Shown here: piece after piece, positions 8,395-16,240 of the stretch
Position numbering within the stretch: the first letter of the stretch is position 1
How the letters are laid out: every line of letters starts with the position of its first letter
Assembly: GCF_002897295.1 (NCBI RefSeq)
Contig: NZ_BEXF01000029.1
Location: 1 to 64,000 of the forward strand
Source of the DNA: Brevibacillus reuszeri
Lineage (GTDB): Bacteria; Bacillota; Bacilli; Brevibacillales; Brevibacillaceae
Direction: 5' to 3'
DNA length: 64,000 nt
Notes under the pieces: generated by a model
Told to the model about the DNA's origin: nothing
Database searches by the model: none
Seen by the model: the letters and a program-made list of their open reading frames with translations, nothing else
Position numbers and translations under genes: made by a program

Positions 8395-8425
8395 AAAAAA
8401 ACCACCCGGCTAAAATACCGGATGG
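8395..8425 (-). terminator. Terminator downstream of the TetR gene
   Basis: CCACCCGG (8402-8409) and CCGGATGG (8418-8425) with a minus-strand T run. It is the twin of 7006-7036, so it was copied with the PPC gene cassette. Confidence 0.7.
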
Positions 8426-8540
8426 CTTTGTGCTGTGCTGCTCTTCTATTCATTTCGCTTGACTCAAGTATAACCGACGGATGGGAAATAAAGGATATTT
8501 TCACGTAAGTGTCAGGTTGTGTAAACCACTGTCAGTCCTC

Positions 8541-9137
8541 TCATGACTCGTGCGTCAAGCCTTCCGCCAAACACGCAATCATCTTCGCCATCATTTTTGG
8601 AAAAATCTCTTCTCCAATTTCTCCCCGATGCAAAGGAATGAGAATAACTGTACGGAAAAGCCCGATCAACACTTCGGGATCGGTTTCGGTAATCCCCTTT
8701 GCCTGAAGCCACCTCACAAATTCTGCCGATTCCTCCAGATCCTCTCGAGCATGCTCGTCTAACAGCTCTTGCGGAAGACGTGACACAATCCGCTCAAACT
8801 CTCCGCGCTGGTACAAACTCTGCAAAAAAGGGTTCCCCTCAATCGCCTGCCACGATTTTTCAAAAAAGCGGACGAGCAGCTCTTTTGGTGGCAGCGTTTC
8901 GCGCATAATTTCCACCATGATCTCCTTTTTTATCGCTTCCTCTTTGCGGAGAATTGCGTAATACAGCTCTTCCTTTGAGCTGTAATAGGTATAAAATGAG
9001 CCTTTGGCAATGCCACACGCCTGCACGATGTCATCAATGCTTGTCTTCAAAAACCCATATTGAATGAATAATGCTTTCCCTTTGTGGAGAAGATCGTTTT
9101 GGATTTTCGTTCTCTGTTCCGATGTAATCCGGGCCAT
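8541..9137 (-). CDS. TetR/AcrR-family repressor, 198 aa
   Basis: The N-terminal helix-turn-helix (GFLKTSIDDIVQACGIAKGSFYTYYSSKEELYYAIL by pattern, residues about 24-58) is a typical TetR DNA-binding domain, followed by an all-helical ligand-binding half. The ATG at 9137 is preferred to the one at 9143 because AAGGAG abuts the latter with no spacing but sits 6 bp from the former. It is divergent from the beta-lactamase-fold hydrolase at 9269. The shared gap has a TGACT/AGTCA inverted repeat that could be its operator. It probably represses itself and that hydrolase. Confidence 0.88.
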   Translation of the reverse strand: MARITSEQRTKIQNDLLHKGKALFIQYGFLKTSIDDIVQACGIAKGSFYTYYSSKEELYYAILRKEEAIKKEIMVEIMRETLPPKELLVRFFEKSWQAIEGNPFLQSLYQRGEFERIVSRLPQELLDEHAREDLEESAEFVRWLQAKGITETDPEVLIGLFRTVILIPLHRGEIGEEIFPKMMAKMIACLAEGLTHES

Positions 9138-9156
9138 TTTCATCTCCTTGTTTTTA

Positions 9157-9182
9157 TTTGACTATTTATACACTTTTAGTCA
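9157..9182. promoter_or_regulatory. Candidate TetR operator
   Basis: An inverted repeat, TGACT...AGTCA with about 14 bp between, lies in the 131-bp gap between the divergent TetR and hydrolase genes. Position and symmetry suit a TetR-family site; binding is inferred. Confidence 0.4.
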
Positions 9183-9268
9183 TTTATCTGTTATATTGAT
9201 CTTATTATAAGAGAAATCCCGGCATGTACGGAAGCTTTTTCTATCACGTCTGATTTGGAGGAGTGCGC

Positions 9269-10474
9269 ATGCCTGCTTTGGCAGATGGACTGATTCACGG
9301 ATTTGTTGCACCTGGATTCGAACTCGTGCAAGAGGAGTTTATCAACAATTTTACGAAGCGAGGTGAAGTCGGAGCAGCTATCTCGGTATTCATCGATAAT
9401 GAAGTGGTCGTCGACCTATGGGGCGGCTATCGAAATAGACGGACACGCGACATATGGGAAAAGGATACGCTCGTTCAAGTCTTCTCATCAACAAAAGGCT
9501 TTGCGGCGCTCGCCCTTGCGCTAGCACATTCCAAAGGCTATTTTTCCTACGATGAAAAGGTATCCACCTATTGGCCTGAGTTTGCCCAGAACGGAAAAGA
9601 AAGCATAACGATCAGACAAATGCTTGCCCATCAGGCAGGTCTCTCTCCACTCCACGCCCATCCGATTCAGACCTTCGATGACCTTGATACAGCTCGTCTA
9701 GCCACTTTCCTGGCAGCAAGTCCACCCGCATGGGAGGTTGGAAAAATACATGGATACCATGCATGGACGATTGGGGCATTGATGGGCGAACTTTTAAAAA
9801 GAGTAGACCCTCAACGCCGAACCCTGCAAACTTTTTTTCAAGAAGAAATAGCAGAACCTTTGCAAGCTGAATTTTACATAGGCTTACCTGCAAAGGTTTC
9901 AGACAATCGAATCACTACAATTGAAGGCATCAATCATCCACTTCAGCTCTTAAAGGGCATCACGCGTTTACCGCGAAAAATGCTGCTCGGATTTCTTACC
10001 CCCAACTCATTGGTCGCGAGAAGCTTGGTAGATCCGAAAAGGCTAGTTGCAAACGATCATTTTAACCATCGCCCGATGCTCTCTATCGAATTCCCATCTG
10101 GAAACGGAATCGGGCAAGTACACGCGATGGCAAAAATCTATGGAGCTTTTGCCAGTCGTGCTGAGAAGCTAGATCTACTAGACTGCACCATGGATGAATT
10201 GAGAAGACCGGCTGCTCCCCCGCAGGACGGCTACTACGATCATGTTAATTGCATGAATATCGCCTATTCTTTAGGCTTTTGGAAGCCATTTTTCGATCTG
10301 AAATTTGGCCAAAGTGAAAGCGCATTTGGTCATCCAGGAGCGGGAGGCTCGTTTTGCTTTGCCGATCCAGATAAGAAACTCGGCTATGCGTACGCGATGA
10401 ATAAGCACGGCTTCGGGATGGCGAACGAGCCAAGAGAACTGGCTTTGCGAAAAGCCGTCTACGACTGTCTATAA
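9269..10474 (+). CDS. Beta-lactamase-fold serine hydrolase/esterase (EstB-like), 401 aa
   Basis: A class C beta-lactamase/penicillin-binding-protein fold enzyme that probably hydrolyses esters or amides. The SxxK motif is SSTK at about residues 73-76, and a YHAW segment occupies the place of YxN. The QMLAHQAGL and GHPGAGGSFCFADP motifs are typical of the EstB carboxylesterase branch. It has no signal peptide, so it should be cytoplasmic. GGAGGAG is 5 bp before the ATG at 9269, which is better placed than the in-frame GTG at 9263. Divergence from a TetR gene suggests substrate-induced expression. Confidence 0.85.
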   Translation: MPALADGLIHGFVAPGFELVQEEFINNFTKRGEVGAAISVFIDNEVVVDLWGGYRNRRTRDIWEKDTLVQVFSSTKGFAALALALAHSKGYFSYDEKVSTYWPEFAQNGKESITIRQMLAHQAGLSPLHAHPIQTFDDLDTARLATFLAASPPAWEVGKIHGYHAWTIGALMGELLKRVDPQRRTLQTFFQEEIAEPLQAEFYIGLPAKVSDNRITTIEGINHPLQLLKGITRLPRKMLLGFLTPNSLVARSLVDPKRLVANDHFNHRPMLSIEFPSGNGIGQVHAMAKIYGAFASRAEKLDLLDCTMDELRRPAAPPQDGYYDHVNCMNIAYSLGFWKPFFDLKFGQSESAFGHPGAGGSFCFADPDKKLGYAYAMNKHGFGMANEPRELALRKAVYDCL

Positions 10475-10498
10475 TTTGGATTGCCTCTGACCGTTGTT

Positions 10499-11179
10499 TT
10501 ACCCAGTCGGTTGAATCTTGCTTCCGTACATCGCCCGCGCCATTTTCATAACCGCGCTTCGCTTGATCTCATAATATCGCTGCCGGGAAACGCCGATCTC
10601 TTTGGCGATGAGGTTGTTTTTATCTCCATCCAAAAGCGCTTCGACGATCAAACGCTCCTGCTCACCCGGAATCGTCTCCACTGCCCGGTTGATCCGTTCG
10701 ATTTTCTCCTGGAGATTTTGCAGCCTCTTCCACTTGCGTTCCCGGCGTACCACTTCTGCATGTGTCTTGTCACCGGTAACCCCCTTTCCTTTTGGCAATG
10801 CCGATTCGATCCCGTACTGTCCGACCATCCCCTCACCTGCCTCGCGCAAGTATCGCTGAATGCGAACAACCTCGATCAGCATGTAATTGTAGTCACGAAT
10901 CTCATCCTCGGTTTTCTGGACAATATCCAGCGCTGGCTCCAGCTCGCCCATATGGCTAAAGCTGTCGGCTTTCACGCGTTGAGCTGTCGGTTTTGCCTGC
11001 GAGCTCCCTGCTTGGCTTTGGTCCCGCATATACTTGTCCCATTCCGGGCAAGACTCAATCTTTCCGACATGCAGATCATGAACCTGGCAATGGGCTTTTT
11101 TCCCCCAGCACGTGGCCGGGCACACTTCGCATACGGCTTCCATCAGTACATCCTTGCTCATTAATGTCACTTGTGCCAT
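10499..11179 (-). CDS. ArpU/RinA-like regulator with Cys-rich N-terminus, 226 aa
   Basis: The last 55 residues (IPGEQERLIVEALL, NLIAKEIGVSRQRYYEIKRSAV) form a sigma-region-4-like helix-turn-helix as in ArpU/RinA late-gene activators of Gram-positive phages. The N-terminus has six Cys and two His in about 35 residues (CEVCPATCWGKKAHC, then CPEW), probably a zinc site. A long charged helix joins the halves. AAGGAGG precedes the ATG well. Phage ArpU proteins usually lack the Cys-rich head, so this may be a domesticated regulator. Its targets are unknown. Confidence 0.7.
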   Translation of the reverse strand: MAQVTLMSKDVLMEAVCEVCPATCWGKKAHCQVHDLHVGKIESCPEWDKYMRDQSQAGSSQAKPTAQRVKADSFSHMGELEPALDIVQKTEDEIRDYNYMLIEVVRIQRYLREAGEGMVGQYGIESALPKGKGVTGDKTHAEVVRRERKWKRLQNLQEKIERINRAVETIPGEQERLIVEALLDGDKNNLIAKEIGVSRQRYYEIKRSAVMKMARAMYGSKIQPTG

Positions 11180-11342
11180 GATCGTTCCTCCTTAAGGGCA
11201 TATATATCGGGTGTTCCATGTATAGAAAAAGAACGTTTGTTCGTATTGTTAGTACAAGTATCTCATACAAAACTGACATATTCAAGCTTTTTATACCATT
11301 TCTTTGAAATATCCAAGAGCCACAGCAACGGTCACGGTAAAC

Positions 11343-11383
11343 ACAAAAAAGCCAGTCCCTCTGCCTGTTCAACAGAAGGACTG
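11343..11383 (-). terminator. Terminator of the DinB gene
   Basis: CAGTCCCTCTG (11353-11363) and CAGAAGGACTG (11373-11383), followed on the minus strand by GGCTTTTTT. It lies 35 bp after the DinB stop. Confidence 0.85.
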
Positions 11384-11417
11384 ACTCCACTCCCTAAGCT
11401 TCTTTCGCGTATACTCA

Positions 11418-11894
11418 TTAATCCCAAATATTCGGACGGTCGATTCTCATCGTGCGCATGTAATCCAGCAGCTGCCCTGTGTGAACGGACTCGTGGTAAG
11501 CAATACGCAGCAGCATGTCTCCCAAAGTACGAACATACCCGACCTCGGATCGATCAATCCGAATGCTTTCCAAATCGCTTTTCGTCAATGTTTTCACGTA
11601 CTTCAAAAACTCTTCTCGAAATGGCGCAGCAAAATGCAAATCATCTTCTACTGTCGTAAATTCCTTTGTTTCAAAAGGATTGGGAATGGCTGATAATGCC
11701 GCACTTCCTCTATGGATCAAAATCTGGTGATAGAGAAACTCGCCCTCAATTACGTGACGAATCATTTCTGCGCACGTAAATGCTTTATCATCCGGCTTCC
11801 AATTCAAAAGGTCGTTCGGGATGCTTTTCCATACTTTGATGCTTCGGCGTCTGACTTCCTCAAAGTTCAGTATAAGCAGGTCATTCTCATTCAT
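11418..11894 (-). CDS. DinB-family protein, 158 aa
   Basis: A four-helix-bundle protein of the DinB/YfiT superfamily. It keeps the metal-binding His pattern: MIRHVIEGEF in the second helix and AYHESVHTGQL near the C-terminus. Family members include thiol transferases and many proteins of unknown role; despite the name, most are not proven DNA-damage proteins. It lies 30 bp after the tag gene on the same strand, so the two may be co-transcribed and end at the terminator at 11343-11383. Confidence 0.85.
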   Translation of the reverse strand: MNENDLLILNFEEVRRRSIKVWKSIPNDLLNWKPDDKAFTCAEMIRHVIEGEFLYHQILIHRGSAALSAIPNPFETKEFTTVEDDLHFAAPFREEFLKYVKTLTKSDLESIRIDRSEVGYVRTLGDMLLRIAYHESVHTGQLLDYMRTMRIDRPNIWD

Positions 11895-11924
11895 GCCATT
11901 CCCTCCTCTCTAATCTCACACTTC

Positions 11925-12479
11925 CTATTGTTGATAGCAGTCACACGTTACGATATGATCGTTCACCATGCCGACTGCTTGCATATAGGCATAGCATATG
12001 GTCGTACCGACAAAAGTAAAGCCGCGCTTTTTCAAATCCTTGCTCAGCTTGTCGCTAATCTCCGTAGATGCAGGCACGTCCTTCATTTCCTGAAAATGGT
12101 TGTGGATTGGCTTGCCTCCTACGAAAGACCAGATATAGCTGCTAAAAGAGCCAAATTCCTCTACCACTTTAAAGTAAGCTTTGGCATTCGTGACGACTGC
12201 CCGAATCTTTAATCGATTGCGCACGATTCCCTCGTCCTGGAGCAATTCTTCAATTTTTTGCTCATCGTACTGAATAATCTTTTCCGGATCAAAATTATCG
12301 AATGCCCTCCGGTAGTTCTCTCTCTTTTTCAGGATGGTATACCAGCTCAGGCCAGCTTGAGCTCCCTCCAGATTTAAAAATTCAAACAGGAGACGATCGT
12401 CGTAAATGGGCACGCCCCATTCATTGTCATGATAATCGATATATAAAGGGTCTTGGTTTACCCAGCCGCAGCGATTCAC
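11925..12479 (-). CDS. tag: DNA-3-methyladenine glycosylase I
   Basis: Removes 3-methyladenine from alkylated DNA as the first step of base excision repair. Its 184 residues match the family length. The zinc-snap residues known from E. coli Tag are all present at the same numbers: C4, H17, H175 and C179. The catalytic E38 (LNLEGAQAGLSW) and W46 are also in place. It is followed by a DinB-family gene. Confidence 0.95.
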   Translation of the reverse strand: MNRCGWVNQDPLYIDYHDNEWGVPIYDDRLLFEFLNLEGAQAGLSWYTILKKRENYRRAFDNFDPEKIIQYDEQKIEELLQDEGIVRNRLKIRAVVTNAKAYFKVVEEFGSFSSYIWSFVGGKPIHNHFQEMKDVPASTEISDKLSKDLKKRGFTFVGTTICYAYMQAVGMVNDHIVTCDCYQQ

Positions 12480-12573
12480 TCAAACATCCCTCCTACCAAC
12501 TACGAACATATATTCTTATTTAGATCATATACAAACTTTGGCTATTCTGCAAGTTTTTCTATCAACTCTTTTT

Positions 12574-12602
12574 CAAAAAAAAGAACCCCAGTACTCTGAG
12601 GT
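12574..12602 (-). terminator. Terminator of map
   Basis: ACCCCAG (12585-12591) and CTGAGGT (12596-12602), with a T-rich run on the minus strand, 22 bp after the map stop. Confidence 0.8.
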
Positions 12603-12624
12603 CCCTTCCTATTATCAGCCGTCA

Positions 12625-13368
12625 TCAAGCCGTCAAAATGATCGGTTTGTCCTTGGTGATGACAATCGTATGCTCATATTGTGCGACGTAGCTTTTATCT
12701 GGCGTAACAAATGCCCAGCCGTCCCGTCCATCCGTTACATACTCCGCTCTCGTGGAAATGAACGTTTCCACCGCCAAGACCATCCCCTCGGTAAGCAAGC
12801 GTTTGTCCGTCTTATCGTAGTAGTTCAAGATATGGTCAGGGTCCTCATGAAGACTTTTTCCGATCCCGTGTCCCGTCAAATTTTTCACGACAGTAAAGCC
12901 ACTTTTCCGCGCTTCATTATGAACGATGCGTCCGATCTGACTCATTTTTGAGCCTGCCTTGGCTGACTCCAGCGCTTTGTATAGCGAATCCTCGGCAACC
13001 TTGCACAGTGATTGCTTCCTCGCATCTCCAGCCCCGACTACGATAGAAGCCCCTGTATCCGCATAATATCCGTCTAATTCGGCTGATACATCGATGTTGA
13101 TGACATCGCCCTCGTTTAGTACAGTACCATCCGGAATTCCGTGTGCCACTACATGATTTACACTAATGCAGGTGTAGCCAGGAAAATTGTACTCTTTACG
13201 CGGAGCTGATTTGGCACCATGCTGCTCCAATATTTGCTTGCCGATCTGATCCAGCTCTTTTGTTGTTATACCAGCCCGTACTTCCTTAATCATCGCTTCT
13301 CTGGCCTCAGCCACAATTCTCCCAATACGCTTCAGGCAAATCAAATCTTGTTCATTCTGAATCGACAT
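12625..13368 (-). CDS. map: Type I methionine aminopeptidase
   Basis: Removes the N-terminal Met of new proteins. The five metal ligands of the pita-bread fold are recognisable: two Asp in INIDVSAELDGYYADTG, His in GHGIGKSLHEDP, Glu in AVETFIS and Glu in QYEHTIVI. At 247 residues it has no N-terminal zinc finger. It stands away from the ribosomal-protein operon where the housekeeping map usually lies, so it may be a second, YflG-like copy. GGTGGG precedes the ATG. Confidence 0.92.
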   Translation of the reverse strand: MSIQNEQDLICLKRIGRIVAEAREAMIKEVRAGITTKELDQIGKQILEQHGAKSAPRKEYNFPGYTCISVNHVVAHGIPDGTVLNEGDVINIDVSAELDGYYADTGASIVVGAGDARKQSLCKVAEDSLYKALESAKAGSKMSQIGRIVHNEARKSGFTVVKNLTGHGIGKSLHEDPDHILNYYDKTDKRLLTEGMVLAVETFISTRAEYVTDGRDGWAFVTPDKSYVAQYEHTIVITKDKPIILTA

Positions 13369-13442
13369 CTATTTCCCACCTTCTCGAAAAGACTCATTTT
13401 CTTCCGTTATATACAAATATGTAGCGTAATGCAAATACAAGG

Positions 13443-14108
13443 CTACTTGCTGCTACTGTTCTCAATGATTGTCATGGTGTTCCGAATGTATTTCATCGTT
13501 TTTTGTACCGCTTCTTCTGGGTCCATGTCTCTGCGTTTGTTAAGAATCGTAGTGAGCATGCCTTCCCATATAAGTACGTTCATTTCATTCACATCGACAA
13601 TCGTCTGATCATCGAGGTCTTGTTCCTTTTTAGCGAGCTGCAATAATGACAAGCTGCGCGAGGTCAGATCAGGATCGTATAGTAACGGCTTGATATCCTC
13701 CGCAAGTCCGATCAGATCGCTTGAGTAAATGGAAAAATAATGCTCCAAAATATCCTCTGGCTTCTTCCCCAGGTTCGCGATAAACAGGGCGTGATAAATA
13801 TGCGGCTGGGCAAAGGAATGTTTGCAAAAGCATTCCCAGCTCCATACATACTTTTCCAAATAGGTTTGACCCCGCTCTAAATAATCAGGCAGCTCCTGCA
13901 AGTAACCTGATACAAATCGCATAGAAGCAAAGTAAATCAGATGGGACAGCTCATCAAAATAATTGTAGATCGTCGAGCCTGTGTATCCTGCCTTTTGTCC
14001 GATTTTCCGGGCGCTAACCTGCTCGATTCCTTCCTCTTCTATAATCTCAACGGTCGCATCCACGAAATACTGGAGCATTCGCTTGATTTGCAGCTGACTT
14101 CTCGCCAT
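13443..14108 (-). CDS. TetR-family regulator, 221 aa
   Basis: The N-terminal helix-turn-helix (QVSARKIGQKAGYTGSTIYNYFDE by pattern) is TetR-like; the C-terminal half is helical and unlike that of the other TetR in this window. The start at 14108 (MARSQLQIK) is preferred to 14144: an exact TATAAT lies at 14148-14143 on the minus strand and overlaps the upstream ATG, while AAAGGA precedes 14108. The nearest gene upstream on the same strand is an alpha/beta hydrolase, separated by a terminator. Target unknown. Confidence 0.85.
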   Translation of the reverse strand: MARSQLQIKRMLQYFVDATVEIIEEEGIEQVSARKIGQKAGYTGSTIYNYFDELSHLIYFASMRFVSGYLQELPDYLERGQTYLEKYVWSWECFCKHSFAQPHIYHALFIANLGKKPEDILEHYFSIYSSDLIGLAEDIKPLLYDPDLTSRSLSLLQLAKKEQDLDDQTIVDVNEMNVLIWEGMLTTILNKRRDMDPEEAVQKTMKYIRNTMTIIENSSSK

Positions 14109-14142
14109 TTCATTCCCGTCCTTTTTCATCGTCTCATTCTTC

Positions 14143-14148
14143 ATTATA
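14143..14148 (-). promoter_or_regulatory. -10 box of the TetR gene
   Basis: Exact TATAAT on the minus strand, 35 bp before the chosen start. The -35 is weak (TAAACA about 18 bp upstream). Confidence 0.4.
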
Positions 14149-14221
14149 CCTTTTTACCAATCGGGATGTTTACGTTCATCCTCGTGGTCAAGTAGAGTCA
14201 ATAACACCCCATCATCTGCAT

Positions 14222-14255
14222 AAAAAAGAACCCCAGCCATTACACTGCGGTTCTT
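14222..14255 (-). terminator. Terminator of the alpha/beta hydrolase gene
   Basis: AAGAACCCCAG (14226-14236) and CTGCGGTTCTT (14245-14255), then T6 on the minus strand, just after the hydrolase stop. Confidence 0.88.
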
Positions 14256-14270
14256 GTACCTTGTTATCCC

Positions 14271-15095
14271 TTATAGCAATTGGGCTAGATTCATCGCATA
14301 TACATCTGGGCGCAGCTTCGCCTGCTTTTGAATGAATCCGATCGAAATGCGATTGAACTCTTCAGGCTGATCGACATTGACGACATGACCAGAATTCGCC
14401 ACCAGACTCAGCTCTGAATACTTTCGCTGACTTACTCGCGTCTGAACAGAAGGCAAAAACATATAATCCTCGTCACCCATAATGTACATCGTTGGAATCG
14501 GAGGCTCTTTTGCTAGCAGTGTGTGCAAGAAGGAATTGACGCCTTTCGTGAGCTTGAACCATCGTTTGAATTCCTTTTGGCACAGTTTTTTGGCTTCTCT
14601 GACAAATAACGAGCGGGATTCCCGATGTCTTTCACTCGGCATGATCACCCAAGCGAACAGACGGTACAGCCACATGTACGGAACGATATGCTTAACCAGA
14701 TTACCCAGTGTAATCAATAGCTGGGAACGGAAATTGAGCCTGGTCACAGCACCTGCCAAAACCATGGAGCGTATCTTTTCCGGCTCCTTTTCTGCAATGA
14801 TCTGAACAATGATGGTTCCAAGCGATATGCCCACAAAATGAGTCGATGTAATACGCAGATGATTCAGAACATCAATGACATCTCTGCTCACATCTGCAAA
14901 GGTATAGTCCTTGAACAGCTTGCGCTTGGTGTTTTTGGATTTGCCATGCCCGCGCAGGTCGACGAGGAGAATATTGAAGTTCTCTTTGTAGGATTTGATC
15001 TGTTTATACCAAATGGATGAGCTGCCCCCTGCCCCATGAACAAAGGTAACCCATTCATAGTTTTCGCCACGTATGTATGTCTTATAATGAATCAC
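14271..15095 (-). CDS. Alpha/beta-fold hydrolase, 274 aa
   Basis: A classic alpha/beta hydrolase: oxyanion HGAGG at about 20-24, nucleophile elbow GISLG, an acid in MGDEDYMFLP and catalytic His in NSGHVVNVDQPEEFN. It belongs with the esterase/lactonase-like members of the superfamily; the substrate cannot be read from the sequence. There is no signal peptide. It is a single-gene unit closed by a strong terminator. Confidence 0.87.
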   Translation of the reverse strand: MIHYKTYIRGENYEWVTFVHGAGGSSSIWYKQIKSYKENFNILLVDLRGHGKSKNTKRKLFKDYTFADVSRDVIDVLNHLRITSTHFVGISLGTIIVQIIAEKEPEKIRSMVLAGAVTRLNFRSQLLITLGNLVKHIVPYMWLYRLFAWVIMPSERHRESRSLFVREAKKLCQKEFKRWFKLTKGVNSFLHTLLAKEPPIPTMYIMGDEDYMFLPSVQTRVSQRKYSELSLVANSGHVVNVDQPEEFNRISIGFIQKQAKLRPDVYAMNLAQLL

Positions 15096-15159
15096 TTATA
15101 TTCCCCCTCACCGTATTATATAGGAGGGGTGTCAAGAGTGAAAGTGTTACCATATTATT

Positions 15160-15196
15160 GAAAAAAAGACTGCCAAAGCTCCCCCTTTGACAGTCT
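15160..15196 (-). terminator. Terminator of the S-box ABC transporter operon
   Basis: AGACTGCCAAAG (15167-15178) and CTTTGACAGTCT (15185-15196), then T7 on the minus strand, 25 bp past the permease stop. Confidence 0.9.
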
Positions 15197-15220
15197 CTCT
15201 TCCTTATATTTAAAAGCTTG

Positions 15221-16240
15221 CTATGCCTTTCTTTTTCGACGCAGCTGATAATACGTGACTGCCAGTGCCAGTGCGAGCACGGTCCCTTTAATAATATCGT
15301 AGGCATAATACGGCAGATTCAGCATCGTCATCCCGTTTAACAAGACCCCGATCAGAATCGCCCCCACGAAGGTTCCGAAAACGTTTGGCTTGCCTGCCCC
15401 AAAAACGGAGAACCCGACAAACGCGGCAGCTACCGCATCCATCAGCATCGAGCCGCCACTGCTTACTTGTCCTGTTCCGATCCGTGCTGCGAGCAGCATT
15501 CCACCCAGTCCTGCAAACAGAGCAGATAGTACATAGGCAAGCGTCCGATAGCGATTCACCGGAATCCCTGACAGACGTGCCGCTTCCAGGTTGCCGCCCG
15601 TCATGTACAGCATCCGTCCCTGTCTCGTATAGGTCAAATAAACATGCGTAATGGCAACAAGCAAAAACGTTAAAATAACGGGAACGGGGAGCGACAGAAT
15701 CTTGCCCTGCCCTAGCCAGAGAAACCATTCCTGGAATTTGCCTGGAGCAGTCGTTCCGTCTGTCATCGGCATGTTCGCATAAATGGAATAGCCTTTGGAA
15801 TACGTCATATGAATCCCGTTTACGATATAGAGCATCGCCAAGGTTGCCAGCAGATCGGGAATCCGAATCTTTACAACCAGAAAGGCATTGATCAAACCAA
15901 CTAGCAGGCTCAGTGCAATCGGAATCACTAAAGTCGCTACGACACCCTGTTCATACCACACCATCATGGAGGCCGAAACAACTGTAGTGAGTGACACCGT
16001 AGATCCGACGGAAAGGTCGAATCCCCCTACAATGAGGGAAAAGGTAACGCCGATCGCAACGAACGTCACAATCGAAATGGAACGCAGAATGTCGGTAATG
16101 TTGTCATACGTAAAGAAGTACGGATTGGTAAGGCTAAACAAAAGCATAACGATGACAATAACTGCCACTGTTCCATATTTATAAACAAAGTCAAACAAGC
16201 TAAATTTCTTTCCTTCCACGCTACTCACCTCCGCTTGCAT
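15221..16240 (-). CDS. Ribose-type ABC transporter permease (RbsC family), 339 aa
   Basis: Integral membrane subunit with about eight to ten hydrophobic segments and the family signature GGFDLSVGSTVSLTTVVSA. It should form the channel of an importer for a sugar or riboside. Its start overlaps the end of the ATPase gene by 20 bp. It is the last gene of the binding protein-ATPase-permease operon controlled by a SAM riboswitch, so the cargo is probably a sulfur metabolite containing ribose. Confidence 0.9.
   Translation of the reverse strand: MQAEVSSVEGKKFSLFDFVYKYGTVAVIVIVMLLFSLTNPYFFTYDNITDILRSISIVTFVAIGVTFSLIVGGFDLSVGSTVSLTTVVSASMMVWYEQGVVATLVIPIALSLLVGLINAFLVVKIRIPDLLATLAMLYIVNGIHMTYSKGYSIYANMPMTDGTTAPGKFQEWFLWLGQGKILSLPVPVILTFLLVAITHVYLTYTRQGRMLYMTGGNLEAARLSGIPVNRYRTLAYVLSALFAGLGGMLLAARIGTGQVSSGGSMLMDAVAAAFVGFSVFGAGKPNVFGTFVGAILIGVLLNGMTMLNLPYYAYDIIKGTVLALALAVTYYQLRRKRKA

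Noticed and set aside
10481..11164. Long plus-strand frame opposite the ArpU-like gene
   Set aside because: It is the antisense shadow of a gene with a strong ribosome site and recognisable domain.
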